Shown here piece after piece: positions 8,456-17,994 of a DNA stretch of 40,585 nucleotides. Origin of the DNA: an uncultured Gammaproteobacteria bacterium (GTDB lineage: Bacteria; Pseudomonadota; Gammaproteobacteria; Pseudomonadales; Azotimanducaceae); the NCBI GenBank assembly GCA_913050035.1, contig CAJXAC010000016.1, forward strand, positions 1 to 40,585, written 5' to 3'. The notes under the pieces are model-generated. The model was not told the origin of the DNA, did no database searches, and saw only the letters and a program-made list of their open reading frames with translations. Each line of letters begins with the position of its first letter. Within the stretch, counting starts at the first letter, position 1. Made by a program: the position numbers and the translations under genes.

Positions 8456-11314
8456 ATGGCGAATTCTGATTGGGATACATACAAGCGGCTGCTCAGTTAT
8501 CTGGCGCCCTATTGGTTTTGGTTTGGTATTTCTGTGCTGGGATTTTTACTTGCAGCTGGAGCCGAAGGCTATTTCGTGCGCTTGTTTGGCAACTTAATCG
8601 ATGAATGGGATAACGAGGCTGCCCGGGCTGCTGCAACGATCCCACTGTTAATGGCCGCTGCCGCAGGGCTGCGTGCGGTTGGCACAGTCATCGGTGAGAG
8701 CATGATGGCAAAAGTCTCTTTCAACATGGTGTTTAATCTGCGCCAACAGCTATTTGAACAATTGCTGCGACTACCCACCCATTATTTTGACGCTAATGCC
8801 CAGGGCCATATTGTTTCGCGTATTACTTTTACCGTTACCCAACTGCGCGACACCAGTACGGATGCAATTCGGGCGGTGGTTCAAGACGGCCTTAAAGTAA
8901 TCGTCATTGTTGGCTTCATGTTGGCCTTAAACTGGCGCCTGACGCTTATCTTTATTGCGGCAGCGCCACTATTAGCGTTGGTCGTAGTCTTCGCCAGTGG
9001 CCGCTTTAGGCGCATTGCAAAGCGTATTCAGCACTCCATGGGGGATGTGACCCATGTGGTATCTGAAGCGGTAAATGGTTTTAAGGTTGTTAAAACCTTT
9101 GGCGGCGAGCGTTACGAACAGAGTCGCTTTGATCGTGCCAGCAAGGTTAATCGTCAGCAGAATTTGAAGATGGCGATGACACGCGTCTTCAGTTCACAGT
9201 TAAATGAAACCATTATCGCAGTGGCCCTGTGCTCGCTGATCTTGCTGCTGTACCGACCGGATGTGGGCGGTGGTTTAAGCGGTGGCGAGGCGGTAATGTT
9301 TCTGAGCTGGGCCGGGATGCTGGGTCGGCCTATTCGTAAACTCTCGGAGATTAATGCAAAGTTACAGCGTGGTATCGCTGCGGCTGAGGACGTCTTCTCG
9401 CAACTTGATTCAGGCGTAGAACATGATCACGGCTCTAAGACGATTGCCCGAGCTAACGGTCGGTTGCTATTGCAGGACGTTAGTTTCCGTTATCAAGATG
9501 ACGGGCCGGACGTACTGCGGCATATTAATCTCGACATAGCAGCAGGCCAGAAGGTGGCGTTAGTCGGGCGCTCAGGCAGCGGCAAATCAACTCTAGCTAG
9601 TCTGCTGCCGAGATTCTATGACGTAGGTAAAGGCTCCATCAGTATCGATGGCGTGAACATAAACGACATTCAACTCACCAGTTTGCGTCAGCAGATTGCC
9701 TTAGTAACCCAGCAAGTGACTTTGTTTAACGACACGTTGCGCAACAATATTGCATACGGCGATTTGGCCGATGTCGACGATGCGGCAATCAACTTGGCGA
9801 TTCAGCGTGCGCATGCTGATGAGTTTATTACAGCCATGCCCGATGGCTTAGATACCATGGTTGGGGATGATGGGGTGTTATTGTCCGGTGGGCAGCGGCA
9901 AAGAATCGCTATTGCTCGGGCGCTACTCAAAGATGCGCCGGTCTTGATTATGGATGAGGCGACATCGGCACTAGACAATGAGTCGGAAAAGCATATTCAG
10001 GCAGCCTTAGTCGAGGTTATGGAAGGGCGTACGACGTTGGTGATCGCCCATAGGCTATCTACTATCGAGTCGGCAGACAGAATTGTGGTGCTGGAAAGCG
10101 GCCAAATTGTGGAAGAGGGCACGCATCAAGAATTGCTTGGGCTGGGCGCGCAATACGCCAGTTTGCACGCTGCGCAATTTCAAGACACGCCCGATTCCGA
10201 GCCGTCTGCGGCCATAGAGGTGCAGGCGCTGTCTACGCCTCCTAACACCCAGATAGTGCCGTTCATGGGGGATTATGCGTCGCGCTCAGCGTCGGCTCTG
10301 AGTGCTGCTTGGTATAATGGTGCGCGCTGGCCACTACTAATGCTGCCGCTGTCGTGGCTCTATGGCCTGTTAGCGCGGCGCTCTAAAATAATCCATCAGC
10401 AACGGGCTCGCGCCGCCAGTAACGGGCACGTGCCGGTGATTGTTGTCGGAAATATCACTGCCGGAGGCACTGGCAAAACCCCCATGGTCATTTGGCTTGT
10501 TGAGCAGTTGCAGCAGCGCGGCTTTAACCCAGGTGTTGCTATGCGGGGATATCGGGGTCAAGCGAGTCGCACCGGATCATTGGTGCCTGCTGATGGAAAT
10601 GCAGCAGCCTATGGGGACGAAGCAGTGTTGATGCGGCGTCGTTTGCAATGTCCGGTAGCGGTTGCGGCGGATCGGCCCAGGGCCGTAACTATGCTGCATG
10701 ACCGTGGCTGCGACGTGGTGGTGAGTGATGACGGTTTACAGCATTACGCCATGGGTCGAGACATTGAAATTGCCGTGGTAGATGGGGCGCGCGGTTTGGG
10801 TAATGGGCGCCTTATGCCTGCGGGGCCGCTACGCGAACCACGCGAGCGCCTTGAGAACGTAGACTGGGTTGTGTCTAACGGCTGTAAAAGCGGCCTGAAG
10901 GCAGATGAAATCGTGATGCGGGCTAAAGCGCTCGATTTCGTCAATTTAACAACGGGGTTGGCATTGTCCGCAGACGAGTTTGTGGCGCAATTTAAGTTGG
11001 TGCATGCGCTTTGCGGCATAGGTAATCCGCTGCGGTTTTTAGGCTCATTACGAACGCTTGGAATATCGGCTGATTTGCATGAGTACGCTGACCATCACGA
11101 TTACTCCGGTAAGGAAGTTGTGTTTGCCGATGGACTGCCAGTGGTTTGTACAGAGAAAGACGCAGTTAAATTGCGCGAGCTTGAATTAGACCTAAGCCAT
11201 GTGTGGGCGCTGCGTATAGAGTTGGGATTTGATGACGATATGAGTTCGATGCTGAATGTGCTGCTGTCAGATAAAGGCATCGCTCCTCGCTCCGAGCGTT
11301 TGGGAGAGAGATAA
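8456..11314 (+). CDS. msbA-lpxK: Fused lipid A flippase MsbA and tetraacyldisaccharide 4'-kinase LpxK
   Basis: One uninterrupted 952-codon frame holding two enzymes normally encoded separately. Residues 1 to about 580 are MsbA: six-helix ABC exporter domain, Walker A GRSGSGKS from 371, signature LSGGQRQRIAIARALL from 476, Walker B VLIMDEATSALD. Residues about 604-952 are LpxK: membrane-binding helix WPLLMLPLSWLYGLLARR, Walker A GNITAGGTGKTP from 665, SDDGLQHYAMGRDIEI, NGRLMPAGPLREP and the DHHDY active-site segment. The pieces match the usual lengths (about 580 and 330-350). The linker (about 580-604) is Ser/Pro/Thr-rich. An internal ATG at 10265 could start a separate LpxK but has no Shine-Dalgarno sequence. 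LpxK phosphorylates the lipid A precursor on the cytoplasmic face of the inner membrane and MsbA flips the product. The gene follows exbD by 10 bases and precedes kdsB by 3. Confidence 0.93.
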   Translation: MANSDWDTYKRLLSYLAPYWFWFGISVLGFLLAAGAEGYFVRLFGNLIDEWDNEAARAAATIPLLMAAAAGLRAVGTVIGESMMAKVSFNMVFNLRQQLFEQLLRLPTHYFDANAQGHIVSRITFTVTQLRDTSTDAIRAVVQDGLKVIVIVGFMLALNWRLTLIFIAAAPLLALVVVFASGRFRRIAKRIQHSMGDVTHVVSEAVNGFKVVKTFGGERYEQSRFDRASKVNRQQNLKMAMTRVFSSQLNETIIAVALCSLILLLYRPDVGGGLSGGEAVMFLSWAGMLGRPIRKLSEINAKLQRGIAAAEDVFSQLDSGVEHDHGSKTIARANGRLLLQDVSFRYQDDGPDVLRHINLDIAAGQKVALVGRSGSGKSTLASLLPRFYDVGKGSISIDGVNINDIQLTSLRQQIALVTQQVTLFNDTLRNNIAYGDLADVDDAAINLAIQRAHADEFITAMPDGLDTMVGDDGVLLSGGQRQRIAIARALLKDAPVLIMDEATSALDNESEKHIQAALVEVMEGRTTLVIAHRLSTIESADRIVVLESGQIVEEGTHQELLGLGAQYASLHAAQFQDTPDSEPSAAIEVQALSTPPNTQIVPFMGDYASRSASALSAAWYNGARWPLLMLPLSWLYGLLARRSKIIHQQRARAASNGHVPVIVVGNITAGGTGKTPMVIWLVEQLQQRGFNPGVAMRGYRGQASRTGSLVPADGNAAAYGDEAVLMRRRLQCPVAVAADRPRAVTMLHDRGCDVVVSDDGLQHYAMGRDIEIAVVDGARGLGNGRLMPAGPLREPRERLENVDWVVSNGCKSGLKADEIVMRAKALDFVNLTTGLALSADEFVAQFKLVHALCGIGNPLRFLGSLRTLGISADLHEYADHHDYSGKEVVFADGLPVVCTEKDAVKLRELELDLSHVWALRIELGFDDDMSSMLNVLLSDKGIAPRSERLGER

Positions 11315-11317
11315 GCC

Positions 11318-12097
11318 GTGGCCGTGCATATAGTGATTCCTGCCCGCTTTGCCTCCTCACGACTGCCGGGTAAGCCCCTAGCTGACATTGCCGGGCGACC
11401 AATGGTTGTGCGTGTGGCAGAGCGTGCGGCGACGACGATTGCCGATGATGTCACCGTTGCAGTTGATGATCAGCGGGTGCAGCGCGCGGTTTCAGCGGCC
11501 GGGTTTAACGCGGTGTTGACTGATGTAGAACATACTTCTGGGTCCGATAGGACTATGGAAGTCGCGCGCATAAACCGTTGGCATGACGACGACATCGTAG
11601 TGAACGTTCAGGGCGATGAGCCGTTGATCCCCATTGCAGTTATAAATCGGTTGGTTGAAAGCATGACTTCATCCCACGATCTGCAGATGGCAACAGTAGC
11701 CGAGCCACTGGACAGCTTTAGCGACTTTATAAATCCGAATGTCGTTAAAGTTGTCACTAACGATCAGTCTTGCGCCATGTACTTTTCCAGGGCGAATATT
11801 CCCTATGCGCGCGATGCCCAAGAGGATATGTCCGAGCAAAGTTGGGTCGAATTTGCCAAGGCCAACAAAATTCGCCGACACGTCGGCTTGTATGCTTTTC
11901 GAGTCAGTGGGTTACGCAGATTTGTTGAGTTAGGACCGAGTATTCTCGAACAAATCGAAATGTTAGAACAATTACGCTGGCTGCAAGCTGGGCTTGATTT
12001 ATTGGTAGTGGACGCGTCTGAGAGGGTTCCAGGAGGGGTGGATACCCCCGCCGACCTAGAGCGCGTGCAAGCGCTCTGGCCAGGGAAGGATCAATAG
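11318..12097 (+). CDS. kdsB: CMP-Kdo synthetase (3-deoxy-manno-octulosonate cytidylyltransferase)
   Basis: 259 residues (E. coli KdsB 248). It activates Kdo with CTP for transfer to lipid A. The N-terminus VHIVIPARFASSRLPGKPLADIAGRPM is the nucleotide-binding loop of the family; TDVEHTSGSDRTMEV, VNVQGDEPLIP and RHVGLYAFR are further family segments, and the C-terminus carries EQIEMLEQLRWLQAG and VDTPADLERV. The start is GTG at 11318, three bases behind the msbA-lpxK stop, with GGGAGAGA upstream, so the genes form one lipid A/Kdo operon. The small ycaR gene often found between lpxK and kdsB is absent. Confidence 0.96.
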   Translation: MAVHIVIPARFASSRLPGKPLADIAGRPMVVRVAERAATTIADDVTVAVDDQRVQRAVSAAGFNAVLTDVEHTSGSDRTMEVARINRWHDDDIVVNVQGDEPLIPIAVINRLVESMTSSHDLQMATVAEPLDSFSDFINPNVVKVVTNDQSCAMYFSRANIPYARDAQEDMSEQSWVEFAKANKIRRHVGLYAFRVSGLRRFVELGPSILEQIEMLEQLRWLQAGLDLLVVDASERVPGGVDTPADLERVQALWPGKDQ

Positions 12098-12102
12098 CGG
12101 CG

Positions 12103-12870
12103 CTATTTCGGCGCCATGCGGATACCACCATCCAGACGAATGGTCTCGCCGTTTAGATAGGCGTTTTCAACGATCTGCTTACTTAAAGATGCAAATTCAG
12201 GTGGTAAACCAAGGCGTTTCGGATACTGAACCATCTCGATTAGCGGGTCTCGTACCTGATCCGGCGCACCGGCCATCATTGGCGTGTTGAATATACCTGG
12301 TGCAATGGTACAGATTCGCACCCCTTGACGGGACAGATCACGGGCGATCGGTAGTGTCATCCCCGCAACGCCAGCCTTACTCGCAGAATATGCCGCCTGT
12401 CCAATTTGACCATCGTATGCCGCAACAGATGCTGTGTTGATTACTACACCACGCTCGAGCGCTTCACCCTCAGGCTCGTTCATTTGCATGATTGCCGCAC
12501 ACTTACTCAGCACGGAGAACGTACCGATTAGGTTGACTTGAATGATGAAATTGAATTTTGCAATGTCCAACGCGCCTTCGCGTCCAACCGTGCGCGAGGC
12601 TGCTCCGATGCCCGCGCAGTTGACATTGATATGAATAGCACCGTGGTCAGCGTGAATTTGTTCGATCGCTGCAGTAACCGAGGCATCGTCGGTGACGTTG
12701 ACTTGATAGGCAGACGCGCTACCAATTTCCTCAGCGGTGGCTTTTGCAAGATCCTCGTTAAGGTCGAGGATGGCGACCTTGCCGCCATTGGCGACGATCA
12801 TTTCAGCGGTGGCTCGACCCAGGCCAGAAGCTCCGCCGGTAATGACCGCTAGTTTTCCTTCAATATTCAA
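12103..12870 (-). CDS. Short-chain dehydrogenase, HSD10 / 3-hydroxyacyl-CoA dehydrogenase type II-like
   Basis: 255 residues of the classical SDR fold. It has the NAD(H) loop TGGASGLGRATAEMI near the N-terminus with acidic residues after beta-2 (ILDLNEDLAKA, favouring NAD), the NCAGIG motif, the active-site serine in NTASVAAYDGQ and the YSASK Tyr-Lys pair. The insert after NCAGIG (ASRTVGREGALDIAKFNFIIQVNLIGTF) and the ending FASLSKQIVENAYLNGETIRLDGGIRMAPK are typical of HSD10-type enzymes, which oxidise short-chain or branched 3-hydroxyacyl-CoA. The substrate here is inferred. The stop lies 5 bases from the convergent kdsB stop, and the start is 54 bases from the divergent alkB-like gene. At this place Pseudomonas carries a low-molecular-weight phosphatase gene. 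Confidence 0.85.
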   Translation of the reverse strand: MNIEGKLAVITGGASGLGRATAEMIVANGGKVAILDLNEDLAKATAEEIGSASAYQVNVTDDASVTAAIEQIHADHGAIHINVNCAGIGAASRTVGREGALDIAKFNFIIQVNLIGTFSVLSKCAAIMQMNEPEGEALERGVVINTASVAAYDGQIGQAAYSASKAGVAGMTLPIARDLSRQGVRICTIAPGIFNTPMMAGAPDQVRDPLIEMVQYPKRLGLPPEFASLSKQIVENAYLNGETIRLDGGIRMAPK

Positions 12871-12924
12871 TGGATTTCCCCGTTAGTTTCGTAGCTTGGT
12901 CTAGTATACATTAGGACTATTCTT

Positions 12925-13476
12925 ATGCGGCTTTTGAGCGTGTTTTATCAGCGAGATTTTTTACCCAGCAAAGACGCGGATCATTGGCTGAATTGGCTCC
13001 AGCAGGAGAATAATGTTGCCTGGGCTAGAGAATCCTTCAGTATTTTTGGTCGTCGTGTAACCGCACCGCGACGTTTAGCATGGTTTGGCGATGCAGGCTT
13101 GAATTATCGCTACACCGGCACTGACCATATGGCAGAGGGTTGGCCAACGGCGTTATCCGCGCTCCGGGATCGCGTGCAAGCTGTAGCGGCTCAGGAATTC
13201 AACTTTTTACTGCTTAATCGCTATGCCAATGGCCAGCAGTATATGGGTTGGCATCGCGATGATGAGGCCGGCTGTGCGGGCAATATTGCTTCGTTAAGTC
13301 TGGGCGCGCCGCGCCGCTTCCGCTATGAATCCGAGATCAACGGCAAGTCAGAGCAAATTGATCTAGAGCATGGATCACTGTTGCTTTTCGATGGTCGCCG
13401 GCGCCATTGCCTTGCGAAAACAGTGCGCCCGGTTGAAGAGCGCATCAACCTTACATTCAGGCTGCTTAAACTGTAA
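12925..13476 (+). CDS. AlkB-type 2-oxoglutarate/Fe(II) dioxygenase (ALKBH2/3-like)
   Basis: 183 residues of the AlkB fold. It contains the FNFLLLNRYANGQQYMGWHRDDE segment with the iron ligands H110 and D112, a distal His at about 161 (GRRRHCLAK), and the 2-oxoglutarate-binding arginine region EERINLTFR. The ASLSLGAPRRFRYE stretch is characteristic of the ALKBH2-type branch rather than E. coli AlkB. Members of this branch remove methyl groups from 1-methyladenine and 3-methylcytosine in DNA or RNA. AGGA lies nine bases before the ATG. The stop overlaps the murB start (TAATG at 13474-13478), so the two are coupled. No LexA or Ada site was noticed upstream. Confidence 0.9.
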   Translation: MRLLSVFYQRDFLPSKDADHWLNWLQQENNVAWARESFSIFGRRVTAPRRLAWFGDAGLNYRYTGTDHMAEGWPTALSALRDRVQAVAAQEFNFLLLNRYANGQQYMGWHRDDEAGCAGNIASLSLGAPRRFRYESEINGKSEQIDLEHGSLLLFDGRRRHCLAKTVRPVEERINLTFRLLKL

Positions 13477-14465
13477 TGAACCTTATAAAGAATATGTCGT
13501 TGGCAAATACACTAGGTCTCGCGAGCTCTGCGCAGTTTGGTTGCATTTTGAGGTACAGCGAAGATGTGGTCGCTGCTCGAGCATTTGCCGAGGCGGAGGG
13601 TTTGCCCTTTCGTGTTATCGGTGCTGGTTCGAACATTGTGCCTATGCCGCAGGTTCGTGGGGTTGTTGGCGTGATGGCGATTAAGGCACTGCACATTGTT
13701 GATGAAGGAGATATGGGGCTGCAACTAGAGGTGGGTGCAGGCCATAACTGGCATGAATTGGTGCTTTACTGTGCGGAGCAAGGCTGGTTTGGCATTGAGA
13801 ATCTAGCGCTGATTCCAGGCTCCGTAGGCGCCGCACCGGTGCAAAATATCGGCGCTTATGGTGTAGAGCTTGCCGAGGTGGTGGCTTCAGTTCAGGTGCT
13901 CGACGGCAGGGGTGGTTTGCGTTGGCTCAGCGCTGAAGAGTGCGATTTTGGGTATCGTTCCAGTCGCTTCCAGCAATGTCCGGAGGACATCATTACAGCC
14001 ATTCGGCTCAACCTCACAAAGGCTGGGCACATAAAAATTGATTACCCTGATCTGGCAAGGTACTTCCAAGGCCATGCGGATGTAACGCCTAAGCAGATTG
14101 CTGCAGCGGTGATTGATATTCGGTCGGCGAAATTACCTGACCCCAGCGTAAATCCTAATGTCGGTAGTTTTTTCAAGAACCCCATCATTGATAATGCACA
14201 AATAGCGCATTTCGAAGGCTTAGACCTGAGCGTTTTTCGTACTGGCGTTGGAGCTAAATTATCGGCGGCCCAGCTTATTGACCGCTGCGGATGGAAAGAA
14301 AAGCAGACTGGGCAGGTTCGGTGTTGGGTCAAACAGCCGCTAGTGCTGGTAAATCATGGTGCGACGCAAGCCGCGCACATCTTAGAGTTTGCCTCTGATG
14401 TGCGCGCCAGTGTTGCCGATGCTTTTGCTATAGAGCTCGAGATTGAGCCGTCTGTACTCGCTTAG
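13476..14465 (+). CDS. murB: UDP-N-acetylenolpyruvoylglucosamine reductase
   Basis: 329 residues, type I MurB (E. coli 342). It reduces the enolpyruvyl group to make UDP-MurNAc, the first dedicated peptidoglycan precursor, using FAD and NADPH in the cytoplasm. The FAD-binding GAGSN motif, [19 protein letters not shown], the YRSSRF segment, [10 protein letters not shown] (proton-donor Ser) and [13 protein letters not shown] are all present. The start overlaps the alkB-like stop; an alternative ATG at 13494 (MSLANTLGL) fits the E. coli N-terminus slightly better. The 3' end overlaps the convergent rne stop by four bases. Confidence 0.96.
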   Translation: MNLIKNMSLANTLGLASSAQFGCILRYSEDVVAARAFAEAEGLPFRVIGAGSNIVPMPQVRGVVGVMAIKALHIVDEGDMGLQLEVGAGHNWHELVLYCAEQGWFGIENLALIPGSVGAAPVQNIGAYGVELAEVVASVQVLDGRGGLRWLSAEECDFGYRSSRFQQCPEDIITAIRLNLTKAGHIKIDYPDLARYFQGHADVTPKQIAAAVIDIRSAKLPDPSVNPNVGSFFKNPIIDNAQIAHFEGLDLSVFRTGVGAKLSAAQLIDRCGWKEKQTGQVRCWVKQPLVLVNHGATQAAHILEFASDVRASVADAFAIELEIEPSVLA

Positions 14466-17266
14466 TCCCCGCTATTGGCGTCTGTGCCGGGTACTTTAAT
14501 ACCCTGGGATCTGAGTGCCGCTTCACGTTCACGTCGACGAACTTCCCGAGGGTCATTTGCGGCGCGCACGGTTCTGGTAGACGCTGGAGATGAATCAGCT
14601 TGCTCGGATACCGTGTCTACCTCTACTGTAGTTTCGGGCAGATTCTGTTGTTCTTCTGCAACTGCGACGTCCTCTGTGCTTTCTTCAGAGGCATCTACCT
14701 CAGTTGACGCCGTGTCTTCTGCATTTGTTTTAGGCTCTGCTTCTGCTTCTACTTTTGTCTCTGCCTCTGTTGATGAGTTTTCAGCAACGCTCGGTGTTTC
14801 AGTAGTTGTTTCGCTGGCTTCAATCTCAGCTGGCTCTGCCGCGACCGTGGTTGATGCGACCTCTGCATTTTGCTCGCTGCTGTCTTCCGGAGTTAAGTCC
14901 TGATCTTCGACGGCAGTCTCCAGTACCTGAGCTTCGAGCTGTTCCGGATCCACAGATGTTGTATCGATTTCGTCCTCAGATGTCGGCGCGATCTGAACCG
15001 AGGCTACCGTAGGATTTTTGTTCTTATTGCGCGGATCGTTACCTGCACGGCTGGGTCGCTCGGTAGCGGGCGCCGTGGCAGTTTCGCTAGCCGTAGTGGT
15101 TTCGCTATTTGTTAGATCAACGGTAGCATCTGCGGTCGGCGTCTCAGTTTCGCTAGGTGGTGTAGGCTCCTCAGCTCTGACAGGCGGCGCTTTCTCACGG
15201 GGTGGTGCGCTGCGGTCTCGCTTAGGCTGGCGCTTACTCTTTGCCAAATCCTCTGAGCTAGGTTGACGCTCCTCGGGCGAGGCGGCCACAAATTCCTGCT
15301 GCGCTTCGGCACGCCCGGATCGGTTCTTATTCCTGCCCTTGGTTTCGTTGCGTTCTTGTGTGCCAGCATTTTGCCGACCGTTATTCTTACGCTCTTCGTT
15401 AGCAGTTTTGCTCTTACGCTTGTCGTCGCGTTCTTGGTTATTGCTGCGGCCCTGATCTGAGCGATTATTGTTACGTTCTCGTTTACGATTGTTTTCACCG
15501 CGTCCATTGCCGTCGTCGCGACGTTTACGCGGATTGCGCGAGGTATTTGATCTAGCCGACTTGTTGCGGCCACGGTTGCGCTCATTGTCAGGTTCAGTGA
15601 CCTCATCTGAGAACAGACTCTTAAATATCCTGCTGAGTAGTCCGGGCTTTTTGTCCTCGACTGGAACGACATTGGGCGCGGGTTCTCGAGCTTGAATTTG
15701 TGCTTTTACGGCTGCTTGGGGATGCTGTGGCAGTGCTGTTTCCTCGGGGAGTTCCTGGGCCGCAGCCTGATTAGCCAATTCCGAAAGGGTATAACTGGGA
15801 ATTTCGCCTTCTTCTTCTACGTGGTCATCGCGCAATCGTTCAACCAAGTAATGGGGCGTCTCCAAGTTTGAATTAGGAATGATCACAATGTGCGTCTTGC
15901 TGTGTTTCTCAATTTCAGCGAGATCACGGCGTTTTTCGTTCAATAAGAACGCGCCGATCGCAAGAGGTACCTGTACGCGAATAACTGCACTGCGCTCCTT
16001 GAGAGATTCTTCCTCCATTACACGCAGAATTGCCAGAGCCAGCGATCGGGTGTCACGAATGCGTCCCTGCCCATTACAGCGTGGACACAATTCAGTGCTG
16101 ATTTCTTCTAGCGAGGGGCGGAGCCGCTGTCGACTCATCTCCATTAAACCAAAACGCGAGATACGGCCGGTTTGGATACGAGCTCGGTCAGCCTCAAGCG
16201 CGTTGCGCATCCGGTTCTCCACCGCGCGCTGGTTCTTAGTGTTCATCATATCGATGAAATCAATTACCACGAGGCCGCCAATGTCGCGTATTTTGAGCTG
16301 TCGAGCGATCTCATCTGCCGCTTCCAAATTGGTATTAAGGGCGGTCTCTTCGATATCCGAACCCTTGGTGGCGCGAGCCGAGTTGATATCGATGGATACC
16401 AACGCCTCGGTAGGGTCGATGACTATACTGCCGCCGGATGGCAGCTTAACCGTATGCTCGTAGGCTGTTTCTATCTGGCTTTCGATTTGATACCGACTAA
16501 ACAGCGGAATTGGATCGTCGTAAGCCTTAACTTTGTCAGAGTAATTAGGCATTACCTGAGCAATGAACGCTGACGCCTCCTGAAAGGCGGCCTCGCCCTC
16601 GATCAGTACCTCGCCAATATCTGGGCGCAAATTGTCTCTAACGGCACGCAGCACTGCGCTGTTCTCTTGGTACAGTAATGACGGCGTCTGCTCGGTGGTT
16701 GCCGCATTTTTTATTGCCTGCCAGAGCTGCAGTAAGTATGACAGATCCCAGTTTAGCTCCTCGCTGCTTCTACCAACGCCAGCGGTACGCACAATGACAC
16801 CCATGCCGTCCGGGATCTCTAAATGCGACATCGCTTGTCGAAGCTCGTCACGATCATCACCTTCGATGCGCCGAGATATACCCCCCGCCCTTGGATTGTT
16901 GGGCATCAGAACCATGTATCGGCCGGCTAGGCTCAGATAAGATGTCAAGGCCGCACCTTTATTACCGCGTTCCTCTTTCTCTACCTGAACGATTATTTCG
17001 GTGCCTTCGCGAATGCCGTCGCCACCTTTTTGTTGGTACTCGCGGGCTATTTCTTTCAGTGGCAGGAAGCCGTGGCGCTCTGCCCCAAAATCAACAAAAG
17101 CGGCTTCGAGGCTTTGTTCGACTCGAGTGATTTTGGCTTTGTAGATGCTGGATTTTTTCTGCTCTCTTGAGCGGTTTTCTATATCCAAGTCATAAAGCTT
17201 TTGGCCATCAACCAGTGCTATTCGTACCTCTTCTGGTTGGCGGGCATTGATTAGCATTCTTTTCAT
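14462..17266 (-). CDS. rne: Ribonuclease E
   Basis: 934 residues from the ATG at 17266 ([22 protein letters not shown], colinear with E. coli). TGACGGAGAACATA precedes this ATG; the frame stays open 22 codons upstream but that part is not conserved. It is the endonuclease that starts decay of most mRNAs and processes rRNA and tRNA, held at the inner membrane. The catalytic half has the S1 domain (about 35-120), the 5' sensor/RNase H parts, active-site aspartates D293 (VSIDINS) and D336 (VIDFIDM), and the zinc-link cysteines C394/C397 (CPRCNGQG). The C-terminal half is disordered: an Arg/Asn-rich RNA-binding stretch (about 560-690), then long acidic Glu/Thr/Ala repeats. Two NDPR motifs ([16 protein letters not shown]) resemble the degradosome-recruiting motif known in Pseudomonas; that role is inferred. 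Confidence 0.97.
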   Translation of the reverse strand: MKRMLINARQPEEVRIALVDGQKLYDLDIENRSREQKKSSIYKAKITRVEQSLEAAFVDFGAERHGFLPLKEIAREYQQKGGDGIREGTEIIVQVEKEERGNKGAALTSYLSLAGRYMVLMPNNPRAGGISRRIEGDDRDELRQAMSHLEIPDGMGVIVRTAGVGRSSEELNWDLSYLLQLWQAIKNAATTEQTPSLLYQENSAVLRAVRDNLRPDIGEVLIEGEAAFQEASAFIAQVMPNYSDKVKAYDDPIPLFSRYQIESQIETAYEHTVKLPSGGSIVIDPTEALVSIDINSARATKGSDIEETALNTNLEAADEIARQLKIRDIGGLVVIDFIDMMNTKNQRAVENRMRNALEADRARIQTGRISRFGLMEMSRQRLRPSLEEISTELCPRCNGQGRIRDTRSLALAILRVMEEESLKERSAVIRVQVPLAIGAFLLNEKRRDLAEIEKHSKTHIVIIPNSNLETPHYLVERLRDDHVEEEGEIPSYTLSELANQAAAQELPEETALPQHPQAAVKAQIQAREPAPNVVPVEDKKPGLLSRIFKSLFSDEVTEPDNERNRGRNKSARSNTSRNPRKRRDDGNGRGENNRKRERNNNRSDQGRSNNQERDDKRKSKTANEERKNNGRQNAGTQERNETKGRNKNRSGRAEAQQEFVAASPEERQPSSEDLAKSKRQPKRDRSAPPREKAPPVRAEEPTPPSETETPTADATVDLTNSETTTASETATAPATERPSRAGNDPRNKNKNPTVASVQIAPTSEDEIDTTSVDPEQLEAQVLETAVEDQDLTPEDSSEQNAEVASTTVAAEPAEIEASETTTETPSVAENSSTEAETKVEAEAEPKTNAEDTASTEVDASEESTEDVAVAEEQQNLPETTVEVDTVSEQADSSPASTRTVRAANDPREVRRREREAALRSQGIKVPGTDANSGD

Positions 17267-17700
17267 TATGTTCTCCGTCAGATGGGCTAAGCGCGCATCA
17301 GTGTTTGGGCGAAGTAGTAATGAAAGAATCAATCTGGTCGTAGCACTCTCAACCGGAGGACAGCGGACTATCCTTAATCGAGAAAGAAAGTCTTATTAGC
17401 CATCAATAGACTTTAGACTTTTTATGTTTTTCAGCGCCGATGGCTCTGACACAACCTAGGTCTGCGCATATGCTTTTACGAAAAACAATGTCCTAGGCGC
17501 TGAGCTTTTAACAAATTCTTTTATCTACGGCGGACAACAGTCCGCGACCAGAAAGAGGGCAGGCATCAGGTCTAGCGGACGCTGTTAGCACTTACGTCCA
17601 GAGGGTAATCCGATTCAGCGGACTGACCCCAAAAAGGTCTATGGATGCTCTTATGCCGTCTTTCATACACAGCCAATGGTTTTAGGCCGGGCTGGGTACC
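17267..17700 (-). promoter_or_regulatory. Long rne 5' leader with repeated GTCCGC motifs and hairpins
   Basis: About 660 bases separate rne from the divergent rluC start, and no gene-like frame fills them. In E. coli the rne leader (about 360 nt) folds into hairpins through which RNase E represses its own mRNA. Here the rne-sense strand has GTCCGC at four places (plus-strand GCGGAC at 17363-17368, 17530-17535, 17575-17580 and 17618-17623) and only one complement (GTCCGC on plus, 17540-17545). One copy forms a 6-bp hairpin with a 4-base loop at 17530-17545. An 8-bp stem joins 17431-17438 and 17496-17503 and competes with CCTAGG pairing (17455-17460 with 17492-17497). No convincing rne promoter was identified; the AT-rich stretch at 17725-17745 is a possible site. 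The regulatory role is inferred. Confidence 0.5.
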
Positions 17701-17831
17701 TTTAGCGGTTACTCTACTTCTTCGCTATTAAATTATTACTAAGCGCTAAAAGCGCCTTACTTACTCTTTGCAAGCTGGGCCTGTACGCCCAATGCTTTCT
17801 ATTAATCCTTAATCTTATTCGGTTTGGAAAG

Positions 17832-17859
17832 TTAGAATTTACGCCCTAACTGCTACAAT
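17832..17859 (+). promoter_or_regulatory. Candidate extended -10 promoter of rluC
   Basis: TGC followed by TACAAT at 17854-17859 forms an extended -10 element. TTAGAA at 17832-17837 is a weak -35 with a 16-base spacer. Initiation near 17866 would leave an untranslated leader of about 130 bases before rluC. Confidence 0.45.
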
Positions 17860-17994
17860 GCTGCCAGCGTCTTAGATGTTCACGTGCAAACGAGTCGCAA
17901 CGTGATCGTCGTGATGCCATTCCACCGAAACGAGCAAAGTCTAACAGCGATTGCTAACTCCTTCAAACAATTAAAATTTTTGCTCGAGTAGAAA

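Noticed and set aside
14475-16463. Several frames antisense to rne, some over 140 codons
   Set aside because: They arise from the repetitive Glu/Thr/Ala and Arg/Asn codons of the RNase E tail and have low-complexity Ser/Val/Leu products.
17267-17332. N-terminal extension of RNase E by 22 residues
   Set aside because: MKRMLINAR is the conserved start and has a good ribosome site (GGAG); the extension is not seen in the family.
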